DNA of 64,000 nucleotides from an uncultured Acidimicrobiales bacterium (GTDB lineage Bacteria; Actinomycetota; Acidimicrobiia; Acidimicrobiales; SZUA-35), in the NCBI GenBank assembly GCA_937922785.1, contig CALAJQ010000026.1:1-64000 (forward strand), written 5' to 3'. The position numbers were made by a program, and so were the translations under genes. Under the pieces are notes generated by a model. That model was not told the DNA's origin, did not search any database, and saw only the letters and a list, made by a program, of their open reading frames with translations. Below, in pieces: positions 55,176 to 61,543 of the stretch (position 1 is its first letter; each line of letters opens with the position of its first letter).

Positions 55176-56182
55176 CGAACACGCTCAACTATCTCAGCCA
55201 GCAGATCTTTGTCTTCAACCAGCACCGGTTCAATCCCGTTAGGACCATCCAACACAAACGTGATGCCGTCGAGTGCCTTTTTGTCGCTTGCGAGAAGTCT
55301 TACCAGTTCCTCAGTTTTGAACTCTGGCCCTACGGTCGTTACAAGGTCATAGGCTCCGACGACCCTTCGGTGTTCGGCCACAGCGTCGGCGTCAATCCGA
55401 CCAAGGCTATGAGCAAGTTCGGCGGCGTAGACCAGACCAATCGCCACAGCTTCACCGTGCATGAGGTCATAACTGCCGGCGGTTTCCAGCGCGTGGCCCA
55501 ACGTGTGCCCGTAGTTCAAGATGGCCCGCCGGCCACCTTCGCGCTCATCGGCGGCCACGACGTCGGCTTTAATTCGAACACAGGCTGCCACTCGTTCTGG
55601 AAGCGGTAAGGCGTCCATGGCTCCGCCCCCCAGGAAGTGATATTTAGCCAGCTCGCCGAGACCGGCCTTATAGGCCCTGGGCGGAAGTGTCTCGAGAGTC
55701 TCGGTGTCACAGAGCACGGCGTCGGGTTGCCAGAACGTGCCCACAAGGTTCTTGCCCTCGGGCAGATTGACGCCAGTCTTGCCGCCTATCGCTGCATCAA
55801 TCTGGCCCAGCAATGTGGTGGGCACGTGGATTACCGAAATTCCCCGGTGATAAACCGACGCTGCGAAGCCGCCAACGTCGGTGACCACTCCTCCACCAAC
55901 TGCAACAACAACATCTCGACGTGTCATTCCCCATTCAGCAAAGCGCCGAGTTAGGTCAAGGATGGTTGCCAGTGTTTTGGCTTCTTCGCCATCGCCGATT
56001 TCGAACACCCGGTGCTCGACACCTGGGTCAACTGATACCCCAATGCCGGGCTGGGTGACGACGGCAACCCGCTTGACCTTCGGATCGATAACTGAAGCCA
56101 GCTCATGCCGAGCGCCAGCTCCTACCAACACTGGGTAGCTGCGGCCGCCGGGAAGCTCGACGATTTCTCTGATCAACGTCAC
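55172..56182 (-). CDS. aroB: 3-dehydroquinate synthase
   Basis: 336 residues. Second step of the shikimate pathway, NAD and metal dependent. Seen: VVVAVGGGVVTDVGGFAASVYHRG read in parts (about 92-115), the PTTLLGQIDAAIGGKTGVNLPEGKN region (about 121-145), and the metal ligand histidines in NYGHTLGHALE and LMHGEAVAIG. GTG start with TAACCT 6 bases upstream. aroK and aroC are not in the window. Confidence 0.95.
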   Translation of the reverse strand: MTLIREIVELPGGRSYPVLVGAGARHELASVIDPKVKRVAVVTQPGIGVSVDPGVEHRVFEIGDGEEAKTLATILDLTRRFAEWGMTRRDVVVAVGGGVVTDVGGFAASVYHRGISVIHVPTTLLGQIDAAIGGKTGVNLPEGKNLVGTFWQPDAVLCDTETLETLPPRAYKAGLGELAKYHFLGGGAMDALPLPERVAACVRIKADVVAADEREGGRRAILNYGHTLGHALETAGSYDLMHGEAVAIGLVYAAELAHSLGRIDADAVAEHRRVVGAYDLVTTVGPEFKTEELVRLLASDKKALDGITFVLDGPNGIEPVLVEDKDLLAEIVERVR

Positions 56183-56188
56183 GTGGTC

Positions 56189-56194
56189 AGGTTA
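56189..56194 (-). promoter_or_regulatory. -10 of aroB
   Basis: TAACCT, 6 bases, GTG. Same hexamer and spacing as udk. Leaderless pattern. Confidence 0.4.
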
Positions 56195-56209
56195 GACACC
56201 TTTGGGCTG

Positions 56210-57013
56210 CTAGGCGGTCAGTAAAGATGACACGGAAATCATGGTTATCGCGCCGATGGCCAAAAAGGGACCCATGGGAACCGGATACTTGCGCCAGTCC
56301 TTCATCAGAATCATGCCTGCGGTTGCGCCCACCACAAAACTGAGCAGGGACGCCACAATGATGGAGTACATAGTTAGCCGCAAGGCCATGACAATGTCAC
56401 CAGTGACCCACCCCACTGCCATTCCAAGTGTTGGCGCCAGCTTCACATCTCCGAGACCAAGGCTGGCGGGTGATATCAAATGAAGCAGCCCGAACACACC
56501 GAGATAGAACGCTCCTGCCACAAACGCGGGCCAGATGTTGTCGGCAATGTTTAGGCCTGGACTCAGCACCAGGACCACAAAGGCAAAGGCCAAGAAGGCA
56601 GGCTTAGTCAAGATGTCAACCAGCAGCCTGGTCTCGAGATCGATTATTGATGCCGCAACGAGCACGGCGAAAAGGGCCAAGTAAGGAATCAGCCACGGGT
56701 CTGACCCGAAGCGATACCCGGCAGCAGCGAAGACAGCTGCGGTTGATAGATCAGTGAGCGGATATCTCCAGTGCCTATGCGAACTATCGGTAGGACATTT
56801 CTGAAACCAATTGAGAATCGGCAGCAACGACCGCGCACCAAGGTCGGCCCCGCAGCGCTCCGGGAGCTCGTCGGGGTCAACCTCGGTCTCGCCTTCGATC
56901 ACCGGACACCGATGTGTGGCAACCAGGCGTTCTTTGTTGACCGCGCGGTCAATGATGATGCCTAGAAACGGACCTACTAAAAGTCCGAGGATGGCTAGTC
57001 CGAAGGTGAGCAT
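56210..57013 (-). CDS. Prepilin peptidase (type IV leader peptidase)
   Basis: 267 residues, about seven membrane helices. The catalytic aspartates are seen in IDLETRLLVD (about 121-130) and in GLGDVKL (about 186-192). The N-terminal cytoplasmic methylase region carries three cysteines (in HRCPV, ERCGAD and QKCPTD) instead of the usual four. It would process type IV pilin-like leaders, yet no pilin gene is in the window. It lies 16 bp after the DUF4388 gene. Confidence 0.88.
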   Translation of the reverse strand: MLTFGLAILGLLVGPFLGIIIDRAVNKERLVATHRCPVIEGETEVDPDELPERCGADLGARSLLPILNWFQKCPTDSSHRHWRYPLTDLSTAAVFAAAGYRFGSDPWLIPYLALFAVLVAASIIDLETRLLVDILTKPAFLAFAFVVLVLSPGLNIADNIWPAFVAGAFYLGVFGLLHLISPASLGLGDVKLAPTLGMAVGWVTGDIVMALRLTMYSIIVASLLSFVVGATAGMILMKDWRKYPVPMGPFLAIGAITMISVSSLLTA

Positions 57014-57029
57014 TTGCTCCTATCGGCCT

Positions 57030-58226
57030 TTAGCCCTCGCTTTGTAGGTACCGCATTAGCAAGCTGGTTTCGCCGTCAGATTCGCCTTCGCCGCTTCCCT
57101 GAATGCTGGAAGCATCCTCTACAGAGGTGCCAAACTTAGCAATCTCAGCTGGGGAGGGCGGGGCCGGTGGCGGCGGTACGTCGGCGCCCATTGGCTGCTC
57201 GGGTGCTGCCGACGGTGCGGGAGGAGGCGGAGGCGGCATTGGGGGCCGGGCTTCATCGCTACCGAACGGGTCGTCAAGATTGTCTTCGATCTTGGCCCGA
57301 ACCGGCGCTGGAGCTGGTGCGGGAGGTGGCGCAGGGATGGCCGAGACAAAGACTGATGGGGCTGCTGGCTTGGGTTCTGAAACCTGTTCTGCCTCGGCTC
57401 GACGGGCACTTAGCCTTCTGGCTGAAGGGGCGACAGGTGGCGGGACCACAGCAGTAGCTGCCGCGGAGCTCTTGACCTCAGGTGCTTCAAAGCCAAGCGG
57501 TTCTTCTGCCTTGGGGGCCTGAACAGAATTGTCCGCAACCGGCCCAGCATCGGCTACTTCGCTTGCAGCCGCAGCTGGCTCTGGAACAGGGGCTGGTTGG
57601 GCAGCCGGTGTGGCTGGAACATCGGCAGCCACAGCAGGAGCAGCAGAATCCATCGCAGTCTGTTCCGGAAGCTGGTCCGATTGGGGCTCTGTGAGCAAAA
57701 CCAGCTTGCGCTCGACGAGGCCCTTCATCCGACGCAGGCCTTCAAGTTGCCCGAGATGCAAATGAGATGCGACCTCGGCCACTGTTGCGCCAGTTCCGAC
57801 AGCAAGAAGTGTTGACCACTCGTCTTCGGTGATGGTCACTTGGTCAGCCGGAAGGCGAGGCGCCGGGCTGATGCGGTGTTCAAGGCTGGTGATTACCTCT
57901 TCGATTCCGCGCCACTCGACCAGCAGTTTGTTGGCCTGGGCCAGAACACCCTCGATCGCCATTGGCGACCCGGGGTTCGAATTGGTCTCGTCGAAATCAA
58001 AGGCGAAGGTGCCCGAGTTGAAGCGGAGAAGTTCGAATACAACTTCTTCCAAGGAAGAATCCGCACCGCCTTGGGTGGTCTCAGCCGCAACCATCTGTCC
58101 GTCTGTTACCCAGACAGAACCAGTGCCGCGATCTCCGCTTATGCGAAGAACGCCGGTCTTGGAGCTTGAGGCCAGGAAACCTAGGACCTCATCGAAACTT
58201 ACTGTGTCAAGTGAACCCTGAAGCAT
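57030..58226 (-). CDS. DUF4388 protein with long Pro/Ala-rich tail
   Basis: 398 residues. N-terminal DUF4388 (about 1-110: LQGSLDTVSFDEVLGFLASSSKTGVLRI, then GTGSVWVTDGQMVAAET), a short winged-helix-like stretch (about 125-180), a long disordered Pro/Ala region with proline runs (about 200-370) and a short conserved C-terminal helix (ETSLLMRYLQ). DUF4388 proteins are often tied to motility or signalling; the neighbouring prepilin peptidase fits this. The start overlaps the aroE stop (TAATG). Confidence 0.85.
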   Translation of the reverse strand: MLQGSLDTVSFDEVLGFLASSSKTGVLRISGDRGTGSVWVTDGQMVAAETTQGGADSSLEEVVFELLRFNSGTFAFDFDETNSNPGSPMAIEGVLAQANKLLVEWRGIEEVITSLEHRISPAPRLPADQVTITEDEWSTLLAVGTGATVAEVASHLHLGQLEGLRRMKGLVERKLVLLTEPQSDQLPEQTAMDSAAPAVAADVPATPAAQPAPVPEPAAAASEVADAGPVADNSVQAPKAEEPLGFEAPEVKSSAAATAVVPPPVAPSARRLSARRAEAEQVSEPKPAAPSVFVSAIPAPPPAPAPAPVRAKIEDNLDDPFGSDEARPPMPPPPPPAPSAAPEQPMGADVPPPPAPPSPAEIAKFGTSVEDASSIQGSGEGESDGETSLLMRYLQSEG

Positions 58227-59071
58227 TAAGAGGGCCTTTCAATTTGGGCGATCATCACGTCTATCGGCGCGATTTGCCCAGTCCATAAGCCAAAAGAAAG
58301 TGCAGCCTGGTGCGCTAGCATTCCGAGGCCTCCAACAGTTGCTGCGCCTTTACTTGCGGCGGCTTCCAATAGTGGTGTGACACGCGGGTAATAGACGATG
58401 TCAGACACAGTGTGATTGTTGCTGATAATCCGCTCCGGAAGGGGGATACCTCCCGGATTTGGACCACCGTCCATACCCACTGAGGTTGCGTTAATGATGA
58501 CCGGACAATCGGCCATCGCATCATGGTCAGATACCGTTGTTGCTTCAGCTTGAGACGCCAAGGATGCGGCCTCTTCAGCTTTGGAAATGCTGCGTCCTGC
58601 CACCACGATTTCGACCCCCCGTTTCCGCCCTAGCGCTTCAACTATTGACCGTGCTGCACCGCCGGTCCCGATGACACAGACCCTAGTTGAAGAAAGGTCT
58701 ACCGATGATTGAGACTCGAAGGAGTTGATGTACCCATCACCGTCGGTGCTGTGGCCGACGATCTCGGTTCCATCCCAATAAAGGGTGTTACAAGTCTGGA
58801 GTGCATGAGCGGTCGGGGTGAGCCGATCCGCCGACGCTGCGGCGGCATCTTTGAATGGCATCGTCACGTTCATGCCCGAAATGCCAAGAGTGCGCATTGC
58901 CTCCACAATCGATCCAGCACGATCGATGTCAACCTCTAGCGCAACGTATCGCCAGTTAAGTTCCAGGGCTTTGAATGCTGCATTGTGTATGCGAGGCGAA
59001 ACGCTGTGTCGAACCGGGTTACCAACAACGGCGGCAAGCCTGGTCTCGCCTGAAACGTCGGGCCAGGCCAT
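58226..59071 (-). CDS. aroE: Shikimate dehydrogenase
   Basis: 281 residues. Reduces dehydroshikimate with NADPH. Substrate domain: GNPVRHSVSPRIHNAAF and NVTMPFKD (catalytic Lys). NADPH loop: VIGTGGAARSIVEALG (about 133-148). Also NATSVGMDGG and GLGMLAHQAALSF. The start shares one base with the stop of the unknown gene (TGATG). Confidence 0.94.
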   Translation of the reverse strand: MAWPDVSGETRLAAVVGNPVRHSVSPRIHNAAFKALELNWRYVALEVDIDRAGSIVEAMRTLGISGMNVTMPFKDAAAASADRLTPTAHALQTCNTLYWDGTEIVGHSTDGDGYINSFESQSSVDLSSTRVCVIGTGGAARSIVEALGRKRGVEIVVAGRSISKAEEAASLASQAEATTVSDHDAMADCPVIINATSVGMDGGPNPGGIPLPERIISNNHTVSDIVYYPRVTPLLEAAASKGAATVGGLGMLAHQAALSFGLWTGQIAPIDVMIAQIERPS

Positions 59072-59895
59072 CAGGCAACAGATAGGCGCAGGTACGCAAG
59101 ATCTGACATCGACTTGTCACCAGGAGACAGTGAAGTCCCCATCGTCCATAGCCGGTCTAGCCCAGCTGGATCTTCGTTTTGCAGGGTCTCAAGCCGATGC
59201 CTTGTCTCGCCTAGAGATGGTCTTACCTCTGGGAACGCTGAGGACATGATCACCGAACAAGGGCCAGGAGGCAGCTCGAACACTTCTATGTACTTAATCG
59301 GAACCGGCGAACCGTTGATTGCGCCATAGCCCCAACGGCCGCTCTTGTTAATTAGGTACGGCTGGGCGTCATAGATCGGTTGGGCAGCGACCTTGCCAGG
59401 ATCATCTCTACGAATGGCCGAGACAGGCATGCCTTTTTCATGGTTAGCTGCGTTCACGACAGCTCTGTACGCATTGGCGGCTTGATGGACAGTCTTGGTT
59501 CCATAGTGCGCCTTGTTATCGATTGTCACTTCGCAGGTTCCGATGCGCCAAACTTCGCGACGAGGCACCGAAAGACAAACGACCGACGCCGCAGGCCATA
59601 TGAGGCTGTCGTCTAGCCCTTTGGCTTCCACCGCGGCACCCAAAACGTTTGTGAGGCGGGTGGCAAATCTGTTCGGTCCGGTTCCTGGGCCCAGCGTCAA
59701 AATTGCTTTGGCCAGTGTCTTCACCGCAAACGAAGCTGCTGTTTCTGTACCGACGTCGGGCTGGCCAGGTGAAGTGGCGCCCGCCACCAAAGCAGCGAAG
59801 TGTTGGTGAACAACGATCTCCACTTCAGGTTCGGCCCCCGGAGTAGCGGGTGCTGTGAAGTTGTCGATCACCTCGAAGCCGAGTGCTCGATCCAC
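59071..59895 (-). CDS. Unknown protein between mltG and aroE
   Basis: 274 residues, cytoplasmic, no membrane segment. I do not recognise the family. Visible: AASFAVKTLAKAILTL, then WPAASVVCLSVPRREVWRIGTCEVTIDN, which has a distant look of PP2C-type phosphatase strands (WRIGDC) but Thr replaces the usual Asp and no full metal set is seen. The C-terminus has LPPGPCSVIMSSAFPEVRPSLGE-type strands. GTG start two bases after the mltG stop; overlaps aroE by one base, so it is a true operon member. Confidence 0.75.
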   Translation of the reverse strand: MDRALGFEVIDNFTAPATPGAEPEVEIVVHQHFAALVAGATSPGQPDVGTETAASFAVKTLAKAILTLGPGTGPNRFATRLTNVLGAAVEAKGLDDSLIWPAASVVCLSVPRREVWRIGTCEVTIDNKAHYGTKTVHQAANAYRAVVNAANHEKGMPVSAIRRDDPGKVAAQPIYDAQPYLINKSGRWGYGAINGSPVPIKYIEVFELPPGPCSVIMSSAFPEVRPSLGETRHRLETLQNEDPAGLDRLWTMGTSLSPGDKSMSDLAYLRLSVA

Positions 59896-59897
59896 CT

Positions 59898-61007
59898 CTA
59901 GAAGAGCCCTGCGTCTTGGGAGATCTGCTTCTGCTCGAGGAACTCGTCGTAGCTCTCAGTGAAGAAGTGGTTGCCTTCAGCGTCGGCTAACACGTAGTAA
60001 AGCCACTCGCCTTCTTCGGGGTTCAGGGCCGCCCGAAGCGACTTCTCGCTAGGGGCACCAATTGGGGTTGGAGGCAGACCAACCCTGGTACGGGAGTTGT
60101 ATGGCGTATCTGTGTCCAGGATTGAGCGAGTCAGCTCTACCCTGCGGTCGCCCTGTTCATAGATGAACGTAGCGTCGATGCCGATCGGCTCATTCTTGCG
60201 AAGACGGTTGTAGATCACGCGGGCAATCTTTGGCCTGTCTTGATCAGTCTTTGCCTCGGCCTCGATGAGAGAAGCAATGATCAGAACGTCATAAGCAGGC
60301 AGTCCTACACGGTTTTCGGCGGCGCCATAGCCGAGGTCACCGGTTGTTGTGGAGAACTGATCGCTCAGCTTCAAGAGGACATCGACAGCGTCTGAGTCTT
60401 CTTCAACTTCGTAGGTATCTGGGAAGAGAAGACCCTCCCAGCTATCAGATGAATCTGGCCGGTACCGCGGAACGATCTCGCCCCTGTCCAGCACTGCTTG
60501 AAGATCCGCAACCGTTATCCCTTCCAGCTGGTTGGCGATTTGTGGCAGCATTTCACTGACCCATGCGCCCTCCGATACTCGGAAAGAGGTGTAAACGGGA
60601 GGCTTCGGACCGGTTTCCAGTACGGCGATTGCTTCCTCGGCCGACATGTTGTCGTTAAACACATACTCGCCGGCTTGGAAGTTTCCTTTGTCAGTCCATT
60701 CGGCGTAGTAGCGGAAGAATGTGCTGTTAGGGATAACGCCTTCAGTGGCGAGCTGACGGCCGATGTCAGAGGTGGTTGCTCCCCTAGGCACGATCAGCTC
60801 AATTGCCTCGCCCGGTTCGCCGGGAGGATCGAGTTGACGATCGAACCAGTTCTTGATGGTAAGGGCCCCAACGATGACAATAAGCCCTATTGCGAAAACT
60901 GATAGAAACGACCGCAGATGGCGCCACCATGGGTTGCGCACAGTCACAAAGCGGTCGTCGTCGTCCCAATCAAGTGAGGGCGCCGGAGATTCTGGACTCT
61001 CGATCAC
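59898..61007 (-). CDS. mltG: Endolytic murein transglycosylase
   Basis: 369 residues. Membrane enzyme that cuts nascent glycan strands. A cytoplasmic N-terminus, one helix (about 33-53, FLSVFAIGLIVIVGALTI), a LysM-like stretch, then the YceG domain with the catalytic Glu in IIASLIEAEAKTDQDRPKIARVIYNRL read in parts, and GLPPTPIGAPS. Located between ruvX and aroE as in many actinobacteria. Confidence 0.93.
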   Translation of the reverse strand: MIESPESPAPSLDWDDDDRFVTVRNPWWRHLRSFLSVFAIGLIVIVGALTIKNWFDRQLDPPGEPGEAIELIVPRGATTSDIGRQLATEGVIPNSTFFRYYAEWTDKGNFQAGEYVFNDNMSAEEAIAVLETGPKPPVYTSFRVSEGAWVSEMLPQIANQLEGITVADLQAVLDRGEIVPRYRPDSSDSWEGLLFPDTYEVEEDSDAVDVLLKLSDQFSTTTGDLGYGAAENRVGLPAYDVLIIASLIEAEAKTDQDRPKIARVIYNRLRKNEPIGIDATFIYEQGDRRVELTRSILDTDTPYNSRTRVGLPPTPIGAPSEKSLRAALNPEEGEWLYYVLADAEGNHFFTESYDEFLEQKQISQDAGLF

Positions 61008-61032
61008 GTCTTTAGACTAGGGCGCAGATTTC

Positions 61033-61482
61033 TCAAGTGGGGGTACCCGTGTTGTCGAGCCACGCTTGAAGAATTACCGCCGCCGCAACTTGGTCCACCA
61101 TCTCGGTTTGACGTTTGGCTTTCACACCCTGAGCACGCAAGTCCGCTTGGGCCGAAACGGTGCTGAGCCGCTCGTCATGGGTGTGCACTTCGATGTCAAA
61201 ACGCTTACGCAGCGCCTTCACTTCTGAAGTCACCTTCTTGGCTGCAGGGCCTATGGATCCGTCAAGTCCGTAGGGCATACCAACCACAATTGCCTCTATA
61301 CCAAGCTCGTCGACGAGCTTGGCGATAATCGCGTGTTCCACCGGCCGGTCACCAACCCGTTTGATGGTCTCATACGGGGTTGCGACTAGACCCTGAGCGT
61401 CACAAATAGCAACGCCGATTCGGCGATCACCAAGATCTAACCCCAAAGCCCGCACAGATCCGCGCCCTAAAGACTCTGCCAT
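61033..61482 (-). CDS. ruvX: RuvX/YqgF pre-16S rRNA nuclease family protein
   Basis: 149 residues. RNase H-like fold with GLDLGDRRIGVAICD at the start, VVGMPYGLDGS, HDERLSTVSA and the final Asp segment MVDQVAAAVILQAWLD, where the usual DK is DQ. Expected to trim 16S precursors. The ATG at 61482 lies in the fourth unit of a tandem repeat shared with the alaS stop. Confidence 0.9.
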   Translation of the reverse strand: MAESLGRGSVRALGLDLGDRRIGVAICDAQGLVATPYETIKRVGDRPVEHAIIAKLVDELGIEAIVVGMPYGLDGSIGPAAKKVTSEVKALRKRFDIEVHTHDERLSTVSAQADLRAQGVKAKRQTEMVDQVAAAVILQAWLDNTGTPT

Positions 61483-61543
61483 TTTAGAGGCCCTGCCATT
61501 TTAGAGACCCTGCCATGTTAGAGACCCTGCCATTTTAGAGACC
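61476..61543. repeat. Four 17-bp tandem repeats joining alaS stop to ruvX start
   Basis: Units 61476-61492, 61493-61509, 61510-61526 and 61527-61543 differ at single positions. Each, on the minus strand, contains CTCTAA (the alaS stop context) followed by ATGGCAG (the ruvX start context; CATGGCAG in one unit). The outermost units are the real stop and start. Confidence 0.9.

Noticed and set aside
57119-57694. Several reading frames opposite the DUF4388 Pro/Ala region
   Set aside because: GC-rich repetitive coding DNA opens all frames; these products are low-complexity and lack start signals.
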